Source of the DNA: Williamsoniiplasma luminosum
Lineage (GTDB): Bacteria; Bacillota_I; Bacilli_A; Mycoplasmatales; Mycoplasmataceae
Reading direction: 5' to 3'
Assembly (NCBI RefSeq): GCF_002803985.1
Contig: NZ_CP024963.1
Span: forward strand, 806,001-870,000
DNA length: 64,000 bases
Shown here: positions 51,239 to 61,895 of the stretch, one piece after another
How positions within the stretch are numbered: the first letter of the stretch is position 1
How the letters are laid out: each line of letters starts with the position of its first letter
Made by a program: the position numbers and the translations under genes
Notes under the pieces: generated by a model
Databases searched by the model: none
What the model saw: the letters and a program-made list of their open reading frames with translations, nothing else
Told to the model about the DNA's origin: nothing

Positions 51239-53001
51239 TGATGCAATTAACAATTTTTAAATATTTTTATCGATCAACTTTAAAATCTAAATTCTTGTGA
51301 ATTAGTTCTGTTTTGTTTGGGTTAATCTTTTTGATTATATTATCAATTTTCACATTTGCATTGCAAGGAGATTCGATCGTTTTAACTCAATGATCTTCTT
51401 TGGAAATGATTCTCTTATTTTTAATAGCGATAGCTCAAATAACAGCAATGAACCTTTATATCTTTTCTAAATATTTTTCTAATTCTAAAAAAGATGGGAC
51501 TATGAGTCTTGAAATTAGAAGTGGTATTTCTAAAACTAAAATATTTTTTGAAAGAATACTTTTATCCAAAGCATGAACAATTGGAATGTATATTTTTTTC
51601 ACAATGATTGTTTTAATTTTTGGTTTATCAACTTCTTCTTTGGTTTATTCAACCTTTCTTATGAATTTATCAGTGGGTTTCATTGTTGTATTCTTGTATG
51701 ATCTATTTTTAACAGCAATATTGGCTACTTTGTCAACATTTAGTTTAAATCTTTCCCTAGGAATGTTCGGAGTTTTAATCTTTTTATTAAGTGGTATAAC
51801 TCCACTAGTTCCATCAATTGGACAAATGATTGATAAAACATGAACTAGTCATTATACAACTTCTAAAAAAGCATATAATGATTATGAATCATACATAATT
51901 GCAAATGATGTAAGAACTTTAGCAAATAAAAATCCTGGTGGATTTACTGAAAAAATGTTAAATTCTTACCCTAGTTTAAAAGATTCAATATCATGAAGAA
52001 AGAATTATAATGGCACTGCAAGTGATAAGTATGTTCCATTGACTGAAAAAGAAATTTATGACATTGGTATTTCTGGTCTTTTAACTGAGTTTACGGATGG
52101 AATTGATAGAGATAACAAAGGACGTCATTATAAATACAATGATAATAATGAATTTAAAAATAGTGACATTTTGAAACATTTAAATGACGTAAAGGGAATT
52201 TTTCCTCAACAAGTTTATAACTCATCTAATTACTACGGGGAAAAAACTTGAGAAAAAAGTTTCTATCACACAATTACTCCATCAAGACCTAATCTAAAAT
52301 TTGATTTTGCTTTTGATTCAAAATACGGTTTTAATAACTTATATAAAAAATTAAACGAAAATGAACAAGATCAAGAAAAGAAAGAATTTTATAAAATTAT
52401 TGATAGAATTATTAAAAATTCTTTTGTAATATTTAATGGTGATCACATGTTTTTAGATTCAAGAAACTGAGATGATTGAAATATAATTATCAATAAAAAT
52501 GGTTCAAACGAACAAGACAAGAACAAGTGATTAGAGAACGTAACTATTACAGTTGGAGCTAGAATGTATCAAACAGCTTTTATTAAAGCAATAAATTCAG
52601 CCATTAACTTACCTTATCCAGTCAATCAAAATAATGTAGAACAAGATTTAAGTACTTATTATTACAAAACAAAAATTGATTCATATATGAATCCTTGAAC
52701 TATGTTCAATAAAATACTGAGTGCTAACTATTATGGTGATGATCTTATTGGAAATAGAATAGAACAAGAAGCATTTAATAAATCATGAGTAGATAAAGAA
52801 GTAATTCTCGAACTTAACAATAACAAAGAAGGTAAAAATGAAATTTTTAATGACCTAAATTCTTCTAATTTTGTAAAACTAGAAATTAAAGATAAAGTTT
52901 TTAACCCAATTATAGCAATTGTTGTGTATGGGTTAATACTGATTTTAATAACTATTGGAACATTTTTCATCTTTAATTTAAAAATGAAAAAAGAACACTA
53001 A
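51238..53001 (+). CDS. ABC-2-like permease of cassette 1
   Basis: 587 residues (ATG at 51238 or 51241). N-terminal helices, then the conserved DGTMSLEIRSGISKTKIFFE box, then about five helices (to ~195). A ~350-residue hydrophilic insert (about 200-555) holds EIYDIGISGLLTEF and GARMYQTAFIKAINSAINLP. One terminal helix IAIVVYGLILILITIGTFF follows. Many Trp codons are TGA. Frame intact, so the permease may still work with the sister ATPase. The family is not named; the large insert probably lies outside the membrane. Confidence 0.8.
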
Positions 53002-53238
53002 ATGAAGATTTTGAATTAATAAAATAAAACTCAAAACCTAATTTTAATTGATAAAAATGCTATTATTTGGCATTTTTATCAATTTTTTGATTTAATTTAA
53101 GATTTTTATTTTGAATTTCTTGCTTTTTTTATAAAAATATGCGCAAATAATAAATTTTATAATATAAGATAAAACCAAGAGATTTAGATAAATTGATATT
53201 AGACATTTTTCTATTAGACTCTGAGAAAGAAACGATAT
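53002..53238. other. Spacer between ABC cassettes
   Basis: Contains the cassette-1 terminator (53048-53082), AT-rich DNA, and a TATAAT box (53158-53163) probably serving the remnant gene and cassette 2. No -35 match seen at normal spacing. Confidence 0.5.
53048..53082 (+). terminator. Terminator after permease 1
   Basis: TTGATAAAAATGC-loop-GCATTTTTATCAA followed by TTTTTT: a 13-bp stem between the cassettes. A shorter GCATTTTT...AAAAATGC hairpin lies at 50303-50325 before cassette 1. Confidence 0.85.
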
Positions 53239-53523
53239 ATGACCAAATTATTATTAACAATGTTGTCTATAAGTGGAGTCTCTCCAGTTTTAACAACTAC
53301 ACATATTACAACACAACAAAATAACAATGTACTTCCTATTCATACTATTTCAAAAACAACAAACAATTTAGCAAAGTTTGTTCAAAAGGAAAAAGTTAAT
53401 TTAACCAAAATTGAATCAGAACCAGTTTCTATTGAATTGGGAAATTTAGGAGGGCAAAAACCTGATCAAATCAAGGTTTTCGTCTTATTAAGGGTGGACT
53501 CAATTGAATTACTTAGAAAATAA
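53239..53523 (+). CDS. Truncated secreted-protein remnant before cassette 2
   Basis: 94 residues. A signal-peptide-like start (MTKLLLTMLSISGVSPVLTT) is followed by a polar stretch and one module-like segment, SIELGNLGGQKPDQIK. It has no lipobox Cys. The frame runs into the start of the cassette-2 ATPase and stops there (20-bp overlap). It looks like the 5' end of a repetitive surface-protein gene whose rest is gone. A -10-like TATAAT lies at 53158-53163 and AGAAAG precedes the ATG. It could also be a real small secreted protein. Confidence 0.5.
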   Translation: MTKLLLTMLSISGVSPVLTTTHITTQQNNNVLPIHTISKTTNNLAKFVQKEKVNLTKIESEPVSIELGNLGGQKPDQIKVFVLLRVDSIELLRK

Positions 53524-54328
53524 TAATCCGGTTATTGAATTTAGAGAAATAACAAAACTTTTCAAAGAAGGCAGAGGCATTCAAAATATTTCTTTTGATA
53601 TATCAAAAGAAAATAATATTGTTGGTCTAATAGGTAATAATGGAGCTGGTAAAACAACTTTATTGAAGACACTTTTTAAAGAATATACTGCACAAAGTGG
53701 TCAAATTTTAATTAATGGGGAACCATTAGAAAATAAGCATTTGAAACAAATGGCTTTTTTTCCAGATCAAAATAACTATCCCAAACATTTTAATATTATT
53801 GAATTTGCTAAATTTTCAGCTGAATTAAAAGATATTAAACCTAAAGAATATACCGAGAAATTAGAAAGATTAATTAGATTTTTAAAATTAGAAGAACTGA
53901 GAAAAAGTAAATTTACCAAACTTTCTGCTGGACAACAAAAACGAGCATTATTATTAAGTGTTTTAGTAACTAATCCTAAAATCATCGCTTTAGATGAACC
54001 AACTGCTAATTTAGATGTTGATGCAAGAATGGAATTTCAAGAAATATTAAAAACGTTGGCAAACGATTTAAAAATTTCAATTATTATCACGAGTCATATT
54101 ATTGATGAGATGGAAAATTTAATTAATAAAGTAGTCTTAATTAAAGATGGGCAAATTGTTTATGACAATAATTATTCCCTTATTAAAGATGGAAAATTAG
54201 AAGTATTATATAAAGATTATGTTACTCATTCAAGAAAACAAATTAAAGATATCAATCAAAAAAATCAAGATAATAAACCTAATGTATCTTCATTAGTTGA
54301 TATTTTAAAAAATGAGGATAAAGAATAA
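53504..54328 (+). CDS. ABC-transporter ATPase of cassette 2 (intact)
   Basis: 274 residues. Walker A GNNGAGKTTLLK near 46, Q-loop FFPDQNNYPKHFN near 88, signature LSAGQQKRALLLSV near 140, Walker B IIALDEPTANLD near 162, and H-loop SHIIDEMENLINK near 195. The C-terminal part ends in NEDKE. Drives the permease that starts 1 bp after its stop. Nearly identical to the interrupted copy at 50414. Confidence 0.93.
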   Translation: MNYLENNNPVIEFREITKLFKEGRGIQNISFDISKENNIVGLIGNNGAGKTTLLKTLFKEYTAQSGQILINGEPLENKHLKQMAFFPDQNNYPKHFNIIEFAKFSAELKDIKPKEYTEKLERLIRFLKLEELRKSKFTKLSAGQQKRALLLSVLVTNPKIIALDEPTANLDVDARMEFQEILKTLANDLKISIIITSHIIDEMENLINKVVLIKDGQIVYDNNYSLIKDGKLEVLYKDYVTHSRKQIKDINQKNQDNKPNVSSLVDILKNEDKE

Positions 54329-54329
54329 T

Positions 54330-56015
54330 ATGCAATTAACAATATTTAAATATTTTTATCGATCAACTTTAAAATCTAAATTATTATGAATTACTTCAAC
54401 AATATTTTCATTAATCATCATTATACTATTATCTGTTTTTACATTTGAATTAATTGGAAATTCTAGTGCCATAGATTTCAAAGCAAGTGTGTTAAAAATA
54501 TTGATATATATTTTGGGGTTTATTCAAATTACAGTCATAAATTTATTTATTTTTAGTAAATATTTTTCTAATTCTACAAAAGATGGAACTATGAGTTTAG
54601 AAATACGAAGCGGAATTTCTAAAGGCAAAATGTTTTTTGAAAGAATTCTGCTTTCAAAATCTTGAACAATTGGATTCTATATATTTTGTACATTATCAAT
54701 TCTTTTATTTGCAGGTATTAGTCCATCAAGTATTTTGCCACCAATTTTATTTAATTTTTCGATTGGTTTTATTGGGGTTTTTCTATACGATATAATTTTA
54801 ACTGCAATATTATTAATAGTGGCGATATTTGGTTCTAATATATTTATGGGAATTTTTGGCTTTTTAACATTTTTCTTAGCAGCAATGACACCGGTGATCG
54901 CTTCATTTGAACAAATAACTGGTAATCATGTTGTTAAATTTTCAGATCCACGTCAAATATATAGAGATTATGAAGCATATTTAATTGCTGACGAAGTTCA
55001 TAATTTAACAAAAAAATATGAAAATGGTTTTACTCAAAAAATGCTTGATAGTTATGGTGGTTTGTATGGTTCAATTTTGAAAAAATCGAACAATGATGAA
55101 CGATGAGAACCATTGAACGAGGAACAAATCTATGATATCGCTATTTCTGGACTTATAACTGAATTTGATGGAAATGGATTTACCACATATAAAACAAACC
55201 CAAATTTAAATGGTAACCCTCTTTTTGAACATCTGAAATTTGTAAAAGAGAAACAAAAATTAGAACTTGGTGTTTATAATCTTCAAAATAAATATCGGAA
55301 AGATATTTGAGAACAAAGTTTTTATTTTACTAAAAAAGATTGATATGTTAATGATAAATTCAAATTTAACTACGATGGTCCAAATGGATTTAATGCTTTA
55401 ATGAAAACATTAAATGAAGATGCAAACGAAGAAAAAAAAGAATTCTACAACCTTATCAATAGAGTGGTTAAGGACTCGTTTATTATTTTTGATGGTAGTT
55501 CTTTAGACAATTTATATAATTGAAAAGATTGAAATTTAAGACTGGGAGAAAATTTTGATGTCAAAAACGAATGATTAAAAAATGTCAACATTTCGCTTGG
55601 AGCTAGAATGTATCAAACAGCTTTTATTAAAGTTATTAATTCAACAATTAATCTGCCAACATCTCAAATGAATTTAGAAAGCTATTATTCTCGTGCTAAA
55701 GTTAGTTTGTATCTTAACCCTTGAACTATGTTTAATAGGATTCTTAATTACAATTATTTTGGTAGTGAAATCTTAGGCAATCGTTTTGAACAAAAAAATT
55801 TCGCTTATTCATGATTAAATAAAGAAGTTGTTGTAGAACTAAAAACACGTACAGAAAAAGAACCTAAAATTTTTAACAATACTTCAAATTTAATTGAATT
55901 AGAAATTAAAAGCCAAATTTTTAATCCGGTTATTGCGATTGTTGTTTATGCCGCTATATTTATTATGATTATTATTGGATCATTCTTTCTTTTTAGATAT
56001 AGAATGACAAAATAG
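54330..56015 (+). CDS. ABC-2-like permease of cassette 2
   Basis: 561 residues, same architecture as the permease of cassette 1. MQLTIFKYFYRSTLKSK and DGTMSLEIRSGISKGKMFFE are shared. The helix blocks and the hydrophilic insert (~200-530) are diverged, but EQIYDIAISGLITEF, ARMYQTAFIK and NPWTMFNRI are kept. It ends in helix IAIVVYAAIFIMIIIGSFF. Start 1 bp after the ATPase stop. Substrate unknown. Confidence 0.8.
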
Positions 56016-56024
56016 ATTCAAACG

Positions 56025-56051
56025 AAAAAACTAGCAAGTTGCTAGTTTTTT
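56025..56051. terminator. Bidirectional terminator after cassette 2
   Basis: AAAAAACTAGCAA and TTGCTAGTTTTTT meet with almost no loop, 9 bp past the permease stop. It also serves the deoxynucleoside kinase from the other side. Confidence 0.85.
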
Positions 56052-56091
56052 TGATGTCTATTCATAAGTTCTATTTCTTAAAATTCGTTTT

Positions 56092-56712
56092 TTAGTTATT
56101 TTGAATTTTGGTTTCAATTTCAGCAATGCTTTTGTAAATAATATCCATTTTTAAATTCAAATCATCAGTTGTTGCGTCAATCACGACAAAGTTAAAATAA
56201 TTTTTTCAAATTTTAAAATATTTATCATAATTTTTATTGAGTGTTTGTCAAAACTTTTTTGGTAATTGAAGTTCTGCTTTTATTCCACGTTTATGAATTC
56301 TTTCAATCGCTTTATCAGTTGATACTTTTAAATAAATTACTAAATCAAAATCTTGTCTTTGACTGATTCAAGGAATGATTACATGGTCATAAAAATCATT
56401 ATAAGTTTTAAAATCAGGATTGTTCATTGTTTCTAAATCATGGTTGGTTTTGACAAAAACAGGATTATCTAAAATTGTGCGATCAAAAATCACATTACTT
56501 AAGTTTTGAGCTTGAGTTAATTGTTGAATTCTTGCAGTTAACATATAAATTTGCATCTTAAAAGCAAATGGTTTCATCTCACGATAATAATCATCAAAAT
56601 AAGGATTTTCAGCAATGGGTTCAGCAAAAATTTGATGGCCATATTTTTTAGCAATTAAATTGACGATTGTTGTTTTACCAGCTCCCACTGTTCCAAAAAT
56701 GGCGATTTTCAT
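56092..56712 (-). CDS. Deoxynucleoside kinase, copy 2
   Basis: 206 residues. FGTVGAGKTTIVNLI near 6, EPIAENPYFDDYYRE near 31, IFDRTILDNPVFVKTN near 75. Same order and spacing as copy 1, which lies 6.0 kb away on the same strand. The ATG at 56712 follows GGAG, inside a longer frame. The pair usually represents dGK- and dAK/dCK-type enzymes. Which is which cannot be told here. Confidence 0.88.
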
Positions 56713-56837
56713 ATTGTGCTCCGATCTAATTAAGGTTTCATTAATTACATATCTCAATGCTTTGTTTTTTTAATTTTTACATATATTTAAGTGGTTTAAG
56801 TATCAATTATGTTATTATGTAAAAATTAAACAAAAAA

Positions 56838-56857
56838 ATTGTTCAAAATGAACAATT
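56838..56857 (-). terminator. Terminator overlapping the rluB stop
   Basis: ATTGTTC-ATTTT-GAACAAT followed by TTTTTT on the minus strand. The stem begins in the stop codon. Confidence 0.8.
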
Positions 56858-57614
56858 AATCACCTTTTCTTTTAACGGCATGATAGATTCCATAAAATCT
56901 TTTAATTTCATGAGGAGTTAGTGAACGATATTCACCAACTTCTAAACCTTCATCAGTTAAAAATTCAATTTGGGTTCTTTTTAATTTTAATAATTGAATT
57001 TCAGCAGCTGCTAACATTTTTTTAACATGGTGTTTGCGTCCTTCGGCAATTGTTAATTCAATAATTGAATGGTTGCGTTCTTTGTTGTAATTGGCCATTC
57101 TAGCTGTTACAGCACTAGTTTTATAATCTTCATCAATAATCACACCTTTTAACAAATTACGAATTTGTTCTTTTGAAACTGGCCCATCACAAAGTGCTTG
57201 ATAAGTTTTTAAAAATTCATATTTTGGGTGCATTACAAAATTAGCGAAATCTCCATCGTTGGTCATAATGATTAAACCTGAAACATCATAATCCAATCGA
57301 CCAACAGGATAAACTCTTGCTTCAACATCTTGAAAAAAATCAGCAACAATTTTTCTTTTTTTAGGATCATACATTGTTGAAATGACACGTCTTGGTTTGT
57401 TGAATAAGAAATAGTATTTTTCTTTATTATCAATCACTGGTTGGTCGTTGATTGTAATTTCAGCATCCACATCAACTTTAGTCCCTAATTGAGTGACAAC
57501 GACCCCATTAACTTTAACCCTACCAGCTTCAATCATTTTTTCAGTCGCTCTTCTTGAAGCCCCACCACGATTAGCGATGACTTTTTGTAAGCGTTCTTGT
57601 TCTTTATTATTCAT
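56856..57614 (-). CDS. rluB: Pseudouridine synthase, RluB/RsuA family
   Basis: 252 residues. An N-terminal S4 domain (RLQKVIANRGGASRRATEKM) comes first. The catalytic block PVGRLDYDVSGLIIMTNDGD near 95 holds the nucleophilic Asp. EGRKHHVKKML is near 185. It converts a uridine of 23S rRNA (or 16S for RsuA). Its ATG overlaps the scpB stop, the usual Firmicute order scpA-scpB-rluB. Confidence 0.93.
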   Translation of the reverse strand: MNNKEQERLQKVIANRGGASRRATEKMIEAGRVKVNGVVVTQLGTKVDVDAEITINDQPVIDNKEKYYFLFNKPRRVISTMYDPKKRKIVADFFQDVEARVYPVGRLDYDVSGLIIMTNDGDFANFVMHPKYEFLKTYQALCDGPVSKEQIRNLLKGVIIDEDYKTSAVTARMANYNKERNHSIIELTIAEGRKHHVKKMLAAAEIQLLKLKRTQIEFLTDEGLEVGEYRSLTPHEIKRFYGIYHAVKRKGD

Positions 57615-58264
57615 TAATTTGTACCAAACAATTCTTCCATATTTTCGTTTTGTTCTTCTGAGAAATCTGCGGCATTAAAAATGCCAGTTCCAGAAGTTTT
57701 GTGTTTTGCTTTTTTAGTTACCACTTCTTCTTGAATCTCATCATCACTAATTTTAGGTAAAATTTCTTTACCTCCGGCTAGATTAAATAATTTGAAAAAG
57801 TTTTCTGTAATTGCATATAAGTTAGCGCGGGTTTCTTCAGTTTTACCAACACTTCTAATCAGTTTACGATCCTTCAATTTGTAGATTTGATATGTTGAAT
57901 CTAATCCACGAATATGATCGATTTGATTTTTAGAAATCGGACCTTTGTAAGCAATAATTGATAACACCTCAATTGAAGAAACTGATAATTTAGATTGAAC
58001 TTCAACATCTTCTAATTTAGCAAATCACTCGTGTAAATCTTTTTTAGTTTGAAGACGATATTTGTTTGTACTAAATTTTTGAATTGAAAAAGCAGACGCT
58101 TCATCGTTTAGATATTTATCTTCTAAACTTTTAATTGCTTCTTTAATATCAGAGGGTTTTTCGTGGTCTAAAACTGTTTCTAAATCCATTAATGCAACAC
58201 CTTCATCTCCATAAATGAAAAGCATTCCTTCAATGATTGCCATTAATTTATTCTTGTTCATCAT
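57614..58264 (-). CDS. scpB: ScpB, condensin accessory subunit
   Basis: 216 residues. Two winged-helix halves: MAIIEGMLFIYGDEGV near 8, YRLQTKKDLHEWF near 68, and SSIEVLSIIAYKGPISKNQI with RGLDSTYQIYKLKDRKLI near 100. The acidic C-terminal tail is poorly conserved. It works with ScpA and SMC in chromosome segregation. It overlaps scpA by 17 bp. Confidence 0.93.
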
Positions 58265-59081
58265 AATTTCTATTCTCCAATTGCTCTACTAAGGTTTGAT
58301 CTTTTAGTGCTGCTGCACTAAATTCGATAAATAAGGTTTGATCTGATTGTTCAATAATTGCGACCTGATTCCGCACGATGTCAAGAACCGCTAAAAACGT
58401 TGAGATTAAATTTTTTAAATTTAAAATATCTTTTGTAATTAATTCTTCCAATCTTCATCTTCGCATTTGATCAGTTTTCATCACCCTTAAAATCATCTGT
58501 GTGATTTCGTGTGGGGAAATCACATCAGTTGTAATTGTGTTGAAGTATTCTTCTTCTAGTTCTGAAAAATCTTCATCTTGGATTGTTGAACGGGCCATCG
58601 CATTTTTGAAAATTTGAGCAAATGCATCCATATCAATTGTTAATGGTTCAATCAATGTTTCATCAATATTTGCTTCAAGATTTTTAGTTGAAGAAAATTT
58701 ATTTTTTGACTTAGTTTTTGAAAATGACAAGTAATAGTCTTCTTGTTTTTTAACAAAAAAATCAGTCACACTTCTTATTTGTTCATATTGTGTTAATTGT
58801 TGTAAGAAGTCATCATATAAATTATTTTCTTCTAAAAAATCAACTTCTTTTGGGAGTAATAATTGTGATTTCATTTCAATTAATTGAGCAGCCATTGTTA
58901 AATATTCACTCGCAATTTCAATGTCTAGTGATTGTTGTTTTTGAATATACATAATATATTGATCCGCTAATTCAATTAGATTAACATCCATGATGTTAAT
59001 CTTTTTTTCACGAACCATCGTTAATAATAGATCTAATGGCCCTAAGAAGTTACCTATTTTAATTTCATCTCAATGTTTCAT
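58248..59081 (-). CDS. scpA: ScpA, condensin kleisin subunit
   Basis: 277 residues. Start at 59081 gives WDEIKIGNFLGPLDLLLTMV and INIMDVNLIELADQYIMYI, the ScpA opening. A central acidic linker follows. The C-terminal LISTFLAVLDIVRNQVAIIE is the winged helix that closes the SMC ring. Overlaps scpB by 17 bp. TGA encodes two Trp in this frame. Confidence 0.93.
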
Positions 59082-59094
59082 GTCGTTGCCTTTT

Positions 59095-59949
59095 CTAATT
59101 ATTTATACCATTTTTAAGGTTATTTTTTGATAATAAATCATATATTTCACTATCGCGTTTGAAATCAAACTCAATTTCCAACACAATTCGCATCAACATC
59201 ACAAACAATAACTGGGTTTGTAAACCATAATTGAATTTTGTTTCAGGATTAATAAAATTGTGTTCTAAGTTATTTCTTAAAATTCGAATGTAGTGAAACG
59301 AACTACTTCGATATAAAGATTTTAAAAATACTTCAAATTTTCGTAGCATAATCCCGTCTTTAATTAAGGGTCTTGATGAGTTTAAAAAATCTGCACTAAA
59401 TCTATAATATTTGTCTTCATCATCGTTGTTCAATTCCATTTTTTTACCAACTTGTAAATTAATATATAAGAATTTGTCATACATTGAATAAATATATTTG
59501 AACAAAGCAATTTGTTTATGAAAATAAATATCTGAACTTTTGTGTTTTTTATTGATTGCCTCAATTTTAGGATCATCAATTGTTTCTTTGATGTAATACA
59601 TCATCATATATTTGATTTCTGAATAAATATAATAATTAAAATACTCAGGAACATAAGTGACAAACATGGCAAAAATTGTTTTTAAATAATAAAGGATTTT
59701 AACAACATCTTCAAAAGGCATTAGCTTTTTATTTTTAGCATTCACAAAGAAATTTAAATCTAACCCATTGCGTTTATCTTCTTGATCAAGAAGATAAACG
59801 AAGTCATTATTTTCGATGATTAAAAAATCAATCGCCGAAACTAAAATTTTTTTAATTTTTAAAATTTCAATTTCTTCATATTTTTTGGTTTTTAAATAGG
59901 TGATAACTATCTCTAATTGAGCAATTATTTTATCGGTTTGTTTATTCAT
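59095..59949 (-). CDS. Helical protein with RX4H motif, unknown
   Basis: 284 residues, soluble, nearly all helical, rich in Lys, Ile, Tyr and Asn. Near residue 230 it has IRILRNNLEHNFINPETK, which fits the HEPN RX4-6H form (R-N-x-x-x-H). It is followed by hydrophobic helix LQTQLLFVMLMRIVLEIEF. It ends 13 bp before scpA and may share its transcript. No family recognised; the HEPN idea rests on the motif alone. Confidence 0.55.
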   Translation of the reverse strand: MNKQTDKIIAQLEIVITYLKTKKYEEIEILKIKKILVSAIDFLIIENNDFVYLLDQEDKRNGLDLNFFVNAKNKKLMPFEDVVKILYYLKTIFAMFVTYVPEYFNYYIYSEIKYMMMYYIKETIDDPKIEAINKKHKSSDIYFHKQIALFKYIYSMYDKFLYINLQVGKKMELNNDDEDKYYRFSADFLNSSRPLIKDGIMLRKFEVFLKSLYRSSSFHYIRILRNNLEHNFINPETKFNYGLQTQLLFVMLMRIVLEIEFDFKRDSEIYDLLSKNNLKNGINN

Positions 59950-60050
59950 ATTTTAATTATAAACTTTATTCTTAAAAAGTATGCAATCACTCACATGACC
60001 AAGCATTTGAACGACATTTTTAGAATTCCTTTCAATGCTGGTTGAAGGAA

Positions 60051-60314
60051 TTATTTTACATACCTATTGAACAATTGGGTGGGGATTGAATCTTGATTTT
60101 TAGCTCAAAAATAAATGTTTGCAATTCAACAAACAATTGAAAGTCATGTTAAAAATGCAATGATTCCAAACACAAGTTGTTTTTCGCGAAAGCGAGGAAT
60201 TTGCACATGCATAATTTGTTCGCCAATTGGTGGTTGTTCCATTATTAAAAATACAAGATTCACTAAAACTAAAAATATATTTAGAAATGAAGCAATAAAT
60301 CTTTTTAATCTCAT
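60051..60314 (-). CDS. Small two-helix membrane protein
   Basis: 87 residues, seen only with TGA as Trp. Helix 1 (RLKRFIASFLNIFLVLVNLV) and helix 2 (LVFGIIAFLTWLSIVCWIAN) enclose a loop with EQPPIGEQIMHVQIPRF. It ends QLFNRYVK. RBS GGAGAAC. It follows the polytopic gene upstream by 46 bp. Unknown function. The 101-bp gap to 59949 holds no gene I can support. Confidence 0.7.
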
Positions 60315-60360
60315 TTTGTTCTCCTTTGAATGTGTAGCGAGTTAACTAATCAACTTTTGA

Positions 60361-61884
60361 TTAGTTATCGATTTCGATAATTTTTTCTTTGATTTTGGTG
60401 ATCATAATTTTTTTCTCAATAACCGCCATTTTTAAAGTACCTTTTTTAATATCGTTCATTTCAGCTAAAAATTGTTTGAATCATAAAAGAATAAAGATGC
60501 AATAGAAAGCAATTAAGGTAAAGACGATCGCATAAATGATTGATAAAAAGCCATCAGTTTGAGTTAAAAACGTTGAAATTGTATTAGCATCAGCGTTGAG
60601 GATACTTTGAATTGAGGTTATTTGACCAAAGTCTGCGAAAAGTGATGATTTGATAATTGTTAAAATAATTTGCACTAAAAATAGTCCCATCATGTCAGCT
60701 GCAACAACAAAACCAGTGATTAATAAACCTTTGTTGCGATAATTTCACATCATTGAATATCCAATCAATAAATAAAAGGTTATGGAAATGGAAATTCCAA
60801 AAATGAAATTTGTAAAAATCATAATTTCTCAAGAATTTGTAAAACTAGCAACAATCGCAAAAATGCCTGAAACCACAAATAAGACTAACAAAGTTTGAAT
60901 AATTGTCATTTTTTTGAAAAAGATTCGATATAGTAAGTATCCAAATAAGAAACCCGGCACCAGAAATGCATCATGATTAAAAGAAACTAAACTATAGATG
61001 AAAGATTCACTATATCCATTTTGTTTGAGCGATCCAGCAATGGTTAAATTAATTAAATTGTTTTGGATTAAACCAGATATCGTTCCTAATCAAAAAGCTG
61101 CCAAAACAATTAAAAAAAGAATTTTTTTATTGTAAGGTTGTAATTCTTTGCGAATGTTCGATTCAAATGCATCAATGAATTTGGTTCTTTCTAAATTAAA
61201 GAATGACAAAACAAAAGATGTACCGATCAGTAAAAACATCATTGTAATCACCAGAGCAAAACTAACATTATGTAAGTTCGTTATCGAAACTTCTTGAAAA
61301 CCAGACAATAAAATATTGAAATCAAATAAGAAAATTCCAATGTAACCACCCAAACTAGTCACCATTCCCATTTTCAAACTTGTAAAAATGGGAAATAAAC
61401 GATAATAAAATTGTTCATTTGGTAATAAAAAATATAGTGTTTGGGTGGAAATTGAAAACCCAATCAATAAGGTTGAAATCACCAAGATTCAAATTGGGGG
61501 TTGTTGATTGATGAAAGTTGAGGCCAAAATTAATGCCAAAAAGGTGGTCATAATTCCCATTCACATTCAAACTCTTCGATTTTGAACTTTATAAGTTAAT
61601 CAAACTGCTAATGGTTTTAAAATAATTCCGATTAGATAAGAACTGGCAAAAATGGTAAACATGATCATTGCAATTGTTGTCATATTCATTGTGGCGATTC
61701 CTACTTGTAAAAGGTTAAGTCTAACAACAAAACCATTAACAATTCAAATTGCTAATGTTTCAAGATAAAATAATCATCAAAATTTATTTTCTTTTTCTTT
61801 TTTCGCCAGAAAAAAGATTAAAAAAACACCAATAAAAATAAATATTGGTTTGATTATTAATAAGTCTCAATTGAATAAATGCAT
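60361..61884 (-). CDS. Polytopic membrane protein, transporter-like
   Basis: 507 residues with about 12-14 helices (MHLFNWDLLIIKPIFIFIGV onward; PPIWILVISTLLIGFS; SLGGYIGIFLFDFNILL), and a cytoplasmic end LKMAVIEKKIMITKIKEKII. The twofold block layout is like the major facilitator class, but the typical loop 2-3 motif is not evident. RBS AGGAG lies inside argS's stop region: the genes are 11 bp apart, so co-transcription is likely. Confidence 0.65.
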
Positions 61885-61895
61885 TGATGCTCCTG

